64,000 bases of DNA from UBA6623 sp965238125 (lineage in GTDB: Bacteria > Acidobacteriota > Terriglobia > Bryobacterales > UBA6623): NCBI GenBank assembly GCA_965238125.1, contig OZ250179.1:4836001-4900000 (forward strand), written 5' to 3'. The notes under the pieces were generated by a model that did no database searches, was not told where the DNA came from, and was given only the letters and a program-made list of their open reading frames with translations. This document shows, in pieces, positions 50,860 to 58,987 of the stretch. The translations under genes were made by a program, and so were the position numbers. The stretch's first letter is position 1. The number at the start of each line of letters is the position of its first letter.

Positions 50860-51942
50860 TCACTTGCGTTGGGGGCTCGGTTTCTCGGCGAGGACGCTCA
50901 TCGCCCACTGAGCATGCTCGGCAATCACCGGATCCGGCGAGCGCGCCATCCGACCGAGCGGTTTGAGAAACTTGCCGTCGCCGCTGTTGCCCATCGCCAC
51001 CGCCACATTGCGCAGAAAACCGCAGTAACGACTGCGTTCGATCGGCGTACCCCTGAAACGCCGATCAAACTCCTCGGGACTCAGCGCCGCCAGTTCCTCT
51101 AACTCCGGCAGCGCATTGCGCGGCTGAAACTCTTCGGCCTCGGTCACCGCGGCGCGGCGATTCCAAGGGCAGACGTCTTGGCAGATGTCGCAGCCGAACA
51201 GGTGCGCACCCATTTCGGGACGGGCGCTCTCGGGAATAGGGCCTCGCAATTCGATATTTAAATAGGAAATGCAGCGGGTTGAGTCGAGCGCGTAGGCCGG
51301 GCCGCCCTCGCCTTCGATGGGAACGAGGGCATCGGTGGGGCAGGCGTCGATGCAGCGAGTGCAGCTCCCGCAACGAAACGGCGCCGCGTCGTCCGGTTCG
51401 AGATCGAGCGACGTCAGCAGCTCACCCAAGAAAACCCAGGAACCAACTTGCTGGTTGATCAAGCAGGTGTTGTGGCCGATCCACCCCAACCCGGCCTGGT
51501 GGGCGTAGACGCGTTCGAGCAACGGGGCCGTGTCGACGCAAATCTTTGCCTCAAACGGCCCGAAATCTCGGCGCAAGACTTCGACCAGGGCCTCCAGCCG
51601 CCGCTTCAGGACATGATGATAGTCCTCGCCCCAGGCGTAACGCGACACCCAACCGCGTCCCTCGCACTCGATTTCGGTCGAATACGGATGCTCGGTGTTG
51701 TACACAACCCCAACGGAAATCACCGACTGGGCCGAAGGGAGAAGACTTCGCGGATCGGCCCGCATCTCGCCGCGCCGCCCCTCGAGGTAGCTCATCCGCC
51801 CGGCGAAACCGCGTTCGAGCCATTCCGGATAAAAAGCCGCCTCCACCGTCGGACGCGCCGCCGCGACCCCCACCAAATCAAACCCCATTTCGAGCGCCTT
51901 CGCTTTGACCTGCTCGGAGAGCACCCTTCGATGATACGTCAA
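50860..51942 (-). CDS. queG: epoxyqueuosine reductase QueG
   Basis: A 360-aa cobalamin-dependent iron-sulfur enzyme that reduces epoxyqueuosine in tRNA to queuosine, the last step of the pathway. The N-terminal domain shows LGVVYNTEHPY-like and YAWGEDYHHVLKRRLEALVE segments, with the catalytic Asp region KICVDTAPLLERVYAHQAGL. The two 4Fe-4S cluster motifs are CGSCTRCIDACPTDAL and CISYLN with CDICQDVCPWN. The C-terminal HEAT-like tail is GDGKFLKPLGRMARSPDPVI. A start at GTG 51924 is also possible. The gene stands alone and points away from the HD-GYP gene. Confidence 0.94.
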   Translation of the reverse strand: MTYHRRVLSEQVKAKALEMGFDLVGVAAARPTVEAAFYPEWLERGFAGRMSYLEGRRGEMRADPRSLLPSAQSVISVGVVYNTEHPYSTEIECEGRGWVSRYAWGEDYHHVLKRRLEALVEVLRRDFGPFEAKICVDTAPLLERVYAHQAGLGWIGHNTCLINQQVGSWVFLGELLTSLDLEPDDAAPFRCGSCTRCIDACPTDALVPIEGEGGPAYALDSTRCISYLNIELRGPIPESARPEMGAHLFGCDICQDVCPWNRRAAVTEAEEFQPRNALPELEELAALSPEEFDRRFRGTPIERSRYCGFLRNVAVAMGNSGDGKFLKPLGRMARSPDPVIAEHAQWAMSVLAEKPSPQRK

Positions 51943-52070
51943 ACCCGATGGGTCGGAGACCTGGGGAATCAGTCTGTCCGAGGTCGGGTGAGACCGTTCG
52001 GCTTGGAGAGCACGGATGCGACCGAAACAGAGAAAAATGATCGCAAATTAGTAGTAGTTCTGTTACCAAG

Positions 52071-52092
52071 GTTGTAGTACTATATATACAAC
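52071..52092. promoter_or_regulatory. possible operator: GTTGTA-N10-TACAAC palindrome
   Basis: An AT-rich inverted repeat in an otherwise GC-rich region, 79 bp upstream of the HD-GYP gene and 128 bp upstream of queG. Its core TACTATATATA could also be a -10-like region. It is the most promoter-like sequence in the window; the binding protein is unknown. Confidence 0.45.
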
Positions 52093-52171
52093 GGGCAGGT
52101 ACCCCAACGACTGCCGCCGAAGGCCGCGTGTCGCGGCTGGGGGCGGGTTAACTTTCGGGCTTGGTTTTTTG

Positions 52172-54640
52172 ATGGCTTCAGCGTTCCTTCGCTATCGCAC
52201 GTACGTTGTCTTCCTCGGCGCGGCGCTGTTTGTGTTGGCGGTCCGTTCGGTGTCGGCTGAGACGGTCGAATGGTTGCGTCCGGTGGTATTGGCCGCGAGC
52301 GCGGTCGCTTTTGCCGGTACCCGGCTTCGGGTTTCCCGCCTTGGCACCGCCATTGCCGTCCCGAATCTCATTCTGGCTGCGGGGTTCAGCTCATTGGCCC
52401 CGCCCTTGGCCGCTTTACTCGCCACCTCGGTCGCGATGGCGCGATATCGGTTGGAGCATCGCTCGCCACGCTCCGCCTCGGGATTCCTCATCCGCGCTCT
52501 ATGCGCCGGCGGAACTGGATTCTGGTCGGCGCTCGTGTACGCGGCGCTCGCCGGTGCCGCGGGATCGCCTTTGTGGGCGCCGGCAAGTGCGAGTGTGATC
52601 TTCCTGCTCGGGAGCGGCGTGAGCGAATCGATACTTGAGCGCGCACCCTACTGGAGGCGGCTCTGGTTCGAGCGCACCCGCGGGGGATTGATCCTGGCCC
52701 TGCTATGGACCCCGGCCGCTGTGGCGATCGGTCTTTTGTTTCTTCCTCCGGCCGGCAGCGAGCCCGGCGTCTTCCACGGTGATTGGTTCTGGGCCGGGCT
52801 TTCGGTATGCATCCTCCTTTACGGCCTGTGCGAATATCGGCTCGGGCCGCTCTACGAGGACCAGTGGCGACAGGAGGAAACCGATCGCATCTTCTTGAGC
52901 GCCGTCGAGGCGCTCGCGCTCGCCGTGGACGCCAAAGACAGCGTCAGCAGCGGACACTTGAAACGGGTACAGCGTTACACGACCGAAATCGCCAAGGCGC
53001 TTGGCCGCGGCGATCATGAAGTTCGGACTTTGGAATTCGGAGCCCTGCTGCACGACATCGGGAAAATTGCCGTCCCGGAGGGTTTGCTGACGAAACCGGG
53101 CCGCCTTTCCCCCGAGGAGTTCAATCACGTCGCGAGCCACGTGCAAATCGGGGCGGAGATTCTGGCCGCTGTAAACTTCCCGCTGCCCGTGGCGGAACTT
53201 GTGCTCTGCCACCACGAGAACTGGGACGGCACCGGATATCCCCGCCGGTTGAAGGGGGACGCGATTCCGTTAACGGCGCGCATCCTTACCGTCGTGGACG
53301 CTTTCGACGCGCTGACCACAGACCGCCCCTATCGCCCGGCCATGAAGGTCGAAGATGCGATCGAGCACATTAAGAGCCATCGCGGAACAGCCTTTGACCC
53401 GCGCGTGACCGACGTCCTGATCGAGCTGCTGCCTCGTCTCGAGCCCGAGATCCGGCGCGACCCGCAAACCAACCGTCAGTCGGCCGAACGCCGCCTATCG
53501 CTGCAAAGTCCCCGCAGCATTGACGTGCGGCAAACTTCTCTCACTCCCGAAGAGCGCATCGAAAGTCTCAAGCAGTTACGAGGCGTCGCCCGCCAACCCG
53601 TCGAAGACGAGGACTTTCAGACCTGGGAGCGGTTGCTGGCGACCTTGGGACTGCATCTGACGCCGCGGCAATTGCTGGAGTTCGTCTTTGCACCGCTCGC
53701 CTCACGCGTTCCTTTCGATGAGTGCGCGGTTTTGATGTTGTCCGACGGCGCCCTGACGCCGATCTACTGCCCGGGACGTGAGACCGACATGTTGCGCAAG
53801 TTGCGCTGTCCGATCGACCACAGCCCGAGTGGCTGGGTGGCCCGCCACGGCGAATCTCTTGTGAACGGCAACCCGATGGGCGAACACTCCGAACTCGGGT
53901 TGATGGCCTGGGCGATGGGATTGAAGGCCGCCTTAGTCGTCGCACTCTGGGAAAACGGTCGAGTGGTCGGCACCTTCAACCTCTATTCGAAGACGGCGGG
54001 CGTCTATTCGAGAGAGCAGGCCGACTGGACAGAGAGGGTAACCGAGACTCTGGGACCCATTCTGCGGCGGGCGCTAACGTTCGACCGCGGACCGTTACCG
54101 ACCGATGACCGCTTGACGGGTTTGCCCGGCGCCAATGCGATCTTGCGTCGCCTTCGGGCGGAAGTGGACCTTGCCCGCAAAGAGGAACGCAGCAGCTCCG
54201 TTCTGTTCTTGAATATCGAAGACTTCCACGCCGTGAATGCCCGTTTTGGTTTTCAGCGAGGCGACCAGCTTCTGCGGGTATTGGCGAAAACTGCCGGTGG
54301 GATGCTGCGCAAGCTGGATTACCTGGGCAGGCTGGGAGAAGATCAGTTCCTGGCCGTCCTTGGTGGAATCCAAGACCGCGATCTGGAGGTTCTGGCCGCA
54401 AGGCTACAACGCGAGCTTTCGCGCCGCTTAACCGAGGTACACCGGGAGCCGGGCGTTGCCACGAGGGTCGGTGTCGCTTCCGCAAGCTTCCCCGCCGACG
54501 GTCCTACCGCCGAGGAGCTGGTCGTCGTGAGCAAATATCGGCTTCACCAACGTCCGGAACAACCGACCGCCCCGGCGGAGTCGGAATCTCGTGAGTTCGA
54601 GCGTCGCCCGGCGACGGCTACCGAGAAATCTCCGGCCTAG
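52172..54640 (+). CDS. membrane HD-GYP/GAF/degenerate GGDEF signalling protein
   Basis: An 822-aa protein from ATG 52172. The N-terminal membrane region (about residues 5-215) has six or so helices. The HD-GYP phosphodiesterase domain (about 240-420) shows SGHLKRVQRYTTEIAKAL, ALLHDIGKIAVPEGLLTKPG, the full HHENWDGTGYPRRLKGDAIP motif, and VVDAFDALTTDRPYRPAM. A GAF-like domain (about 510-630) includes CPGRETDMLRKL. The C-terminal GGDEF-like domain (about 645-795) is degenerate: the active-site loop reads LGEDQF instead of GGDEF. It is therefore probably a c-di-GMP hydrolase with a non-catalytic cyclase-like domain used as a sensor or regulator. Confidence 0.9.
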   Translation: MASAFLRYRTYVVFLGAALFVLAVRSVSAETVEWLRPVVLAASAVAFAGTRLRVSRLGTAIAVPNLILAAGFSSLAPPLAALLATSVAMARYRLEHRSPRSASGFLIRALCAGGTGFWSALVYAALAGAAGSPLWAPASASVIFLLGSGVSESILERAPYWRRLWFERTRGGLILALLWTPAAVAIGLLFLPPAGSEPGVFHGDWFWAGLSVCILLYGLCEYRLGPLYEDQWRQEETDRIFLSAVEALALAVDAKDSVSSGHLKRVQRYTTEIAKALGRGDHEVRTLEFGALLHDIGKIAVPEGLLTKPGRLSPEEFNHVASHVQIGAEILAAVNFPLPVAELVLCHHENWDGTGYPRRLKGDAIPLTARILTVVDAFDALTTDRPYRPAMKVEDAIEHIKSHRGTAFDPRVTDVLIELLPRLEPEIRRDPQTNRQSAERRLSLQSPRSIDVRQTSLTPEERIESLKQLRGVARQPVEDEDFQTWERLLATLGLHLTPRQLLEFVFAPLASRVPFDECAVLMLSDGALTPIYCPGRETDMLRKLRCPIDHSPSGWVARHGESLVNGNPMGEHSELGLMAWAMGLKAALVVALWENGRVVGTFNLYSKTAGVYSREQADWTERVTETLGPILRRALTFDRGPLPTDDRLTGLPGANAILRRLRAEVDLARKEERSSSVLFLNIEDFHAVNARFGFQRGDQLLRVLAKTAGGMLRKLDYLGRLGEDQFLAVLGGIQDRDLEVLAARLQRELSRRLTEVHREPGVATRVGVASASFPADGPTAEELVVVSKYRLHQRPEQPTAPAESESREFERRPATATEKSPA

Positions 54641-54661
54641 ACTGGCCCCAATGCCCCTCAC

Positions 54662-54675
54662 TTAAGGATCCTTAA
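54662..54675. repeat. 14-bp perfect palindrome
   Basis: TTAAGGATCCTTAA lies 21 bp behind the HD-GYP stop codon and 26 bp before the MITE-like element. There is no T-tract afterwards; it may be an insertion-site relic or a protein-binding site. Confidence 0.5.
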
Positions 54676-54701
54676 CGCAGGAAGGGATATCAATCCGGCG
54701 G

Positions 54702-55187
54702 CGTGGTGGCGCGGCTCGGGCCGTCCCCTTGAGTAGCGTTGACTCCTCGGCCCCGGCAGGGGCCCCGGAATCTAGCCCACGGCTTCAGCCGTGGGACCAT
54801 CCCATAACCGAAACAGCCCTGAAGGGGCGCGGGAAATCATCCCCGAAGATAGCGCTGTCCAACTCCATTGCGCTCTATTTCAACGGAGACACGAACTCAT
54901 CCTCGAAGGAGACTCGGCGGTGGTGTCGCTCCTGATTTCCGATAGCGCCGCACGGCGGCAAGATTCGCTGACTGGAGAACGGGCCGTCGTTGTTTCGTCA
55001 AGAGCACGACGTGAACCAAGATGTGGGCGAAGGTGTGGGCCATGTTCCCGCGCCCCTCTGGGGCTTTCCGCTTGGTGTCCTCTTTCCCACTGAAGCCGTG
55101 GGCTAAATTCCAGGGCCCCTGCCGGGGCCGGGGAGCCACGCTACTCAAGGGGACGGCGCGAGCGGCCCGTCGCGGCGCGCCACCACG
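54702..55187. mobile_element. MITE-like palindromic element (decayed IS200/REP type)
   Basis: The outer arms are long imperfect inverted repeats: CGTGGTGGCGCG (54702) with GTCCCCTTGAGTAGCGT, GGCCCCGGCAGGGGCC and TAGCCCACGGCTTCAG is mirrored by TGAAGCCGTGGGCTA, GGCCCCTGCCGGGGCC, ACGCTACTCAAGGGGAC and CGCGCCACCACG (ends 55187). Inner arms (CCCTGAAGGGGCGCGGGAA) pair near 54825 and 55045. The centre holds an internally deleted IS200-type TnpA. Such palindromes are typical of REP/TnpA-REP elements. Confidence 0.75.
54875..55043 (-). pseudogene. internally deleted IS200/IS605-like TnpA transposase
   Basis: From ATG 55043 the minus strand reads MAHTFAHILVHVVLLTKQRR and then PVLQSA, which is the N-terminus of IS200-like Y1 transposases. 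After a shift of frame it reads ERHHRRVSFEDEFVSPLK and a stop at 54875, which resembles the family's C-terminus. The catalytic core between them (HUH motif and Tyr) is missing. This leaves about 55 codons of a protein normally near 150 aa, so it is a non-autonomous relic inside the palindromic element. Confidence 0.72.
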
Positions 55188-55345
55188 TCGCCGCATTGAT
55201 TTTCCCTCTTTCATACGTCTACTTAAGTGAAAGGTATTGGGCCTAGCCAGGGCCGGCGCCACATCTAAATTTTGCTTCGGTATCGACTTTTTGCATCCGC
55301 CCCGCGTCGATAGAATCAGAGGTGCTCCCGCGGGGTCAACCAGCT

Positions 55346-55867
55346 ATGCCCACCATGGTTCGAATCGGATTCTTTCTGCTCGTGCTCGGCACGGTCTGTT
55401 TGCCGGGCGCCGATTTGCGGAACGTTCGCTCGGTCTACGCTTGGCCGATGACGAAGTCGTTTGATCAATACCTCGCCCAGCAGATCACCGCCGAAGGCGT
55501 TTTCGACGTCGTGGTTGATCCCAAACTGGCCGGTGCGATTCTCACCGACCGCATCGATGCTCCTTTTCTCGCCGCCATGGACGAGCTTTTTCCGCTGCCC
55601 GAGGAAGAGGCCGAGGAAGAAGCGAAAGACAAGGAGTCCGGCGACGCTTCATCCGATGAGAGTATCGAAGCCGGCGGCGCCATGAAGCGCCCGAAGAACC
55701 GAGTTCTGGGCCGTCCGCGCGGAACCCTTTTCTTGGTGGATGTGCACAGCCGCAGGGTCGTCTGGTCGACCTATCTCAAGGAATACGAAGCGACCCCCAA
55801 CAAGCTCAATCAACTGGCCGGCGACGTGGTGGGAAGAATCAAGGAAGAGCTGGGCTTCACTCCTTAG
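55346..55867 (+). CDS. exported hypothetical protein
   Basis: A 173-aa protein from ATG 55346 (ATG 55355 also possible). IGFFLLVLGTVCLPGADLRN gives a signal peptide. The mature part has VRSVYAWPMTKSFDQYLAQQ, ITAEGVFDVVVDPKLAGAIL, an acidic Glu/Asp-rich linker (about residues 85-115), and RGTLFLVDVHSRRVVWSTYL with TPNKLNQLAGDVVGRIKEEL. The last part resembles the substrate-facing half of exported proteins involved in lipopolysaccharide or secretion assembly, but I cannot name a family. Similar proteins occur in other Acidobacteria. It stands alone on the plus strand. Confidence 0.75.
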   Translation: MPTMVRIGFFLLVLGTVCLPGADLRNVRSVYAWPMTKSFDQYLAQQITAEGVFDVVVDPKLAGAILTDRIDAPFLAAMDELFPLPEEEAEEEAKDKESGDASSDESIEAGGAMKRPKNRVLGRPRGTLFLVDVHSRRVVWSTYLKEYEATPNKLNQLAGDVVGRIKEELGFTP

Positions 55868-56106
55868 TGCTGTAGCCGCGAGTCCTGCTCTGATTTCCGG
55901 CTGCTCCAGCCGCTGTTGTCGCTTTCAGCTCCAGCTTCTTGCGACTCGATTGGATCTTTGCGCCGGGGTTTCGGTGTGCTTGGGCGCTTGGGTTGCGCCG
56001 ACGGCTGGGCCCGTCGCTTGCGCTCAGGGCTCGGTATTCGCTTCTTGGGGCCGCTTTCGGGGATTGGGTACACTGTGGGCGCGGATGCGGCGCGTTCGAT
56101 TTGCCC

Positions 56107-57681
56107 ATGGGAGCCGACAACCTTTACGAAACGATCCTGGCCGACGTCGTCCATTCGCCTCACGAACCGGCGGCTTTGCGTGATTCGGGCGCGGTCGTTC
56201 CCTGGCGCCGGCGGGCCGACGGAGAGATCGAAGTCTATTGGGTCCGGCGGGCCGAATCTCTGCGCTTCATGGGGGGCTGGTATTCCTTCCCTGGTGGAGG
56301 GGTCAGCCGACGCGACGCGGAAATCTCGGTTCGCTTCGATAACCTCCAGGCATCCGAAGGTGGCGACCCCCAAGCCGCTCGACTGCTCGTCTGCGCGGCC
56401 CGCGAGTTGTTTGAAGAAATCGGGATCTTGACGGCGAGCCCGAGGGACGGCCTGTCTGCGGAGCAACTCGAAGCTCTGCCGAGTCTGCGTCGTCGGCTAC
56501 TCGGCAAGGAGGTGTCGTTCGCCGAGATCCTCTCGCGTCTGGACGTCGGCCTTGACGGCTCGAGGTTTGTTTTTGCCGGCCGCTGGATCACGCCCGAGAG
56601 CAACCCTGTTCACTTCGACGCCCGTTTTTACCTGCTCGAATGGCCCGCCGATGAGCCGCAACAGCCCGTGGTGATACCCGGGGAACTCGACAGCGGCGCT
56701 TGGGTTCGGCCCCGCGACGCCCTCGCTCAACGTGAGCGCGGGGAGCTGTTGATTCCGCCGCCGGGCGTCTACATTCTCGAAGTACTGGGCGAGGAGGGTC
56801 CCGTCGACGGTCTCCCTCGCCTCCAGGAGCCTCAAGGAATCGATCTAGGGCCGTTTCGTCGCATGGAGTTTCTGCCGGGCTGCCATCAGTTCCCCTTGCG
56901 GACGGCGACCTTGCCGCCGGCGACCCACACGAACGCTTACGTGCTCGGCACGGAAGAGCTGGTGCTGATCGACCCGGGCGCCTCCGATCCGAATGAAATC
57001 GAAGCCCTACGGCAAGGACTCGCCGATTTGCTCAAGGAGCCGGGAAAGCATTTCAGCGCGATCCAGCTGACACATCATCACCCCGATCACGTTGGCGGCG
57101 TCGAGGCGATGCGGCGTTTTTTGGATGTCCCGGTATGCGCGCACCGGCTGACGGGCGAGCGCTTAGCCGAGTCGTCGATCTCGATCGATCGCGAGTTGAG
57201 CGACGGCGATAGGATTCGGCTGCGGGGAGATCCGGAACTCGTCGTCGAGGTTTTGCACACACCGGGGCACGCCGGGGGCCACGTTTGTTTCTTCATTCGC
57301 CGTCTCGGGGCCTTGGTTGCGGGAGACATGGTGGCCGGGGTAGGGACGATCGTCATCGACCCGCCCGATGGCAACATGGACGATTATCTACGCTCGATTG
57401 AGATGTTGATTGAGCTGAATCCCCGCTACGTGTTGCCCGGACATGGGTCATTCGGCCCCAACGGGGTCGGGAAATTGCGCGCGATCCGCGATCATCGCCT
57501 GATGCGCGAAGCCAAGGTGTTGGACGCCTGGCAATTGGGAGCGCGAGAACCGGCCGCGATGTTGCCCACCGTGTACGCCGACGCCGATCCGCGGGTTTAT
57601 CCCCTCGCTGAAAGGCAAATCCTAGCTCACCTTGAGCGCTTGCGGAAAAACGGGCGGATTGAAGCGGACGACCCTTCGTAG
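56107..57681 (+). CDS. NUDIX hydrolase-metallo-beta-lactamase fusion protein
   Basis: A 524-aa cytosolic fusion. The N-terminal NUDIX domain (about residues 15-235) has LRFMGGWYSFPGGGVSRRDA and the Nudix-box end AARELFEEIGIL, with a long insertion between them. The C-terminal metallo-beta-lactamase domain (about 280-460) has the HxHxDH site LTHHHPDHVGGVEAM, VLHTPGHAGGHVCFF, LVAGDMVAGVGTI and VLPGHGSFGPNG, then a winged-helix-like tail (RQILAHLERLRKNGRIEADD). The order matches known NUDIX-MBL two-domain proteins whose MBL part resembles LACTB2/endoribonucleases. A nucleotide or RNA phosphoester substrate is plausible but unproven. The start at 56107 is preferred; the upstream 56 codons are shadow sequence. 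Confidence 0.88.
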   Translation: MGADNLYETILADVVHSPHEPAALRDSGAVVPWRRRADGEIEVYWVRRAESLRFMGGWYSFPGGGVSRRDAEISVRFDNLQASEGGDPQAARLLVCAARELFEEIGILTASPRDGLSAEQLEALPSLRRRLLGKEVSFAEILSRLDVGLDGSRFVFAGRWITPESNPVHFDARFYLLEWPADEPQQPVVIPGELDSGAWVRPRDALAQRERGELLIPPPGVYILEVLGEEGPVDGLPRLQEPQGIDLGPFRRMEFLPGCHQFPLRTATLPPATHTNAYVLGTEELVLIDPGASDPNEIEALRQGLADLLKEPGKHFSAIQLTHHHPDHVGGVEAMRRFLDVPVCAHRLTGERLAESSISIDRELSDGDRIRLRGDPELVVEVLHTPGHAGGHVCFFIRRLGALVAGDMVAGVGTIVIDPPDGNMDDYLRSIEMLIELNPRYVLPGHGSFGPNGVGKLRAIRDHRLMREAKVLDAWQLGAREPAAMLPTVYADADPRVYPLAERQILAHLERLRKNGRIEADDPS

Positions 57682-57750
57682 TTCCCATGGTCCCGCGCTA
57701 CGCGTTCTTGCCGCGCTTCCGGGGGGAGACGCGGGGTCGGGCGCGAGGTT

Positions 57751-57905
57751 CCTGCCGCCCTTTCAGGGCTCGCCCGGGTGGGGATTGCACCCAGGGCTCC
57801 GCCGTTCCCGGCTCCACCCTGGGCTATATTCCCGCCGCCGCTTCGCGGCTCAAGATGGTCGCGATTTTGCCGGGCGTAAACGGAATGCACAATACTCTCG
57901 AAGGT
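57751..57905 (+). repeat. dispersed intergenic repeat, copy e with 3' tail
   Basis: The head is CCTGCCGCCCTTTCAGGGCT, the centre ACCCAGGGCTCCGCCGTTCC with GGCTCCACCCTGGGCTATAT, then GCCGCCGCTTCGCGGCTCAA. The tail, GTAAACGGAATGCACAATAC followed by TCTCGAAGG, ends about 145 bp before the small secreted-protein gene. It is the clearest copy in the window. Confidence 0.82.
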
Positions 57906-58050
57906 TGTTTCCGGAGGAGTGCCTCTTCGCAACTGTAAACTCTCTTTCCCCGACGTGACCGCCCCATGAATGGCGGCGAACTGAGCGGATGAGGGCGGCA
58001 ATGGTCCGCTCACCGGATCGAAATCAACATTTCGTTAGGAGGAACATAAC

Positions 58051-58401
58051 GTGAAATTCTCTGCTGCATTCGTTTTGATTCTGCTCGTGGGCGCACTTCT
58101 GCTCGTGGCCGAGAACGTCGAGGGCTATCTGGTCGACAAGATGTGCTCGGGCACGATCGTCGAGAAGGGCGTCGGCGCGGCCAAGATGCACACGAAAATG
58201 TGCGCGCTCATGGACGCCTGCAAAGCCAGTGGTTTTGGCGTCGTCACCGAGGAAGGCAAATTCCTGAAGTTCGACGGCAAAGGCGACGGGTTGGCCCTGA
58301 AGGCGCTCGAGACTACCGACAAGGAAGACAACATCAGTGTGAAGGTCGACGGCAAGGTCGATGGCGGCAATATCGCTGTCGAGAGTCTCAGCCTGACGTA
58401 A
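58051..58401 (+). CDS. small exported conserved protein
   Basis: A 116-aa protein with GTG start at 58051 and AGGAGG 8 bp upstream, an unusually strong ribosome-binding site here. MKFSAAFVLILLVGALLLVA is the signal, followed by ENVEGYLVDKMCSG. The mature part has two Cys near the N-terminus (KMCSGTIVEKG and KMHTKMCALMDACKASGFGV) and a small beta-rich C-terminus (DNISVKVDGKVDGGNIAVES). Such proteins are frequent in Acidobacteria, without known function. The cysteines could bind metal or form disulfides. It is monocistronic. Confidence 0.85.
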   Translation: MKFSAAFVLILLVGALLLVAENVEGYLVDKMCSGTIVEKGVGAAKMHTKMCALMDACKASGFGVVTEEGKFLKFDGKGDGLALKALETTDKEDNISVKVDGKVDGGNIAVESLSLT

Positions 58402-58987
58402 TCATTCCCCACGCCGAACCGAGCCCCGGGTACACCGAGCGGCTCGGTTCGGTCTCCTCACCGGCTCGCTCCATTCCACTCTCATTTCCACTGAGCATCG
58501 CAGCCGGTTCGGTTCCCTCTCCGAGCCGACATGGGTGCGCGACATCAATAGGGGAGAATCGGCCGCACGGGCGCGAGTGCTTCCCCGGCTGAAAGTTTTC
58601 GCTTGGTTCGGCCATGGCTAAAACCCTACGGGAGAAGGCCGCTGAAGCGGCCTCGGGGCCTAGGCGAACCTGTCGAACCGGCCCTGCAAGGGCCGGCCTA
58701 GTTGCAACCCAAGCCCGGAAAACCGGGCTAGCGTAGGGCTAGCGTGGACTGCCGTCCACGCCTCGGCTTCTACTGCTCGATTGCGAGAGGTACGTCCCAC
58801 ATTCATGTCGGACTCCGAGCCGACGTTGACATCGCTTCCAGTCCAGTGCAAAATAGACGGATGAGACTTGTCGGGTGGGTGCCCAATCGGTCTTGCGTGA
58901 ACCCGATGATGTGAAGCGCCTACACTTCGCCGATTTTCGAGGCGACGCTCTCTGCGTCGATGCCTCGCACATACGCACATACTGCAC
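58402..58987. other. intergenic region with several palindromes
   Basis: 586 bp without a supported gene. It holds hairpins such as GAACCGAGCC...GGCTCGGTTC (58419-58448), GGCCTCGGGGCC-type arms near 58650, CCGGCCCTGCAAGGGCCGG near 58679, and AGCCCGGAAAACCGGGCT near 58712. Promoters for the ABC operon starting at 58988 must lie in its last part. Short frames across it look like shadows. Confidence 0.5.
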
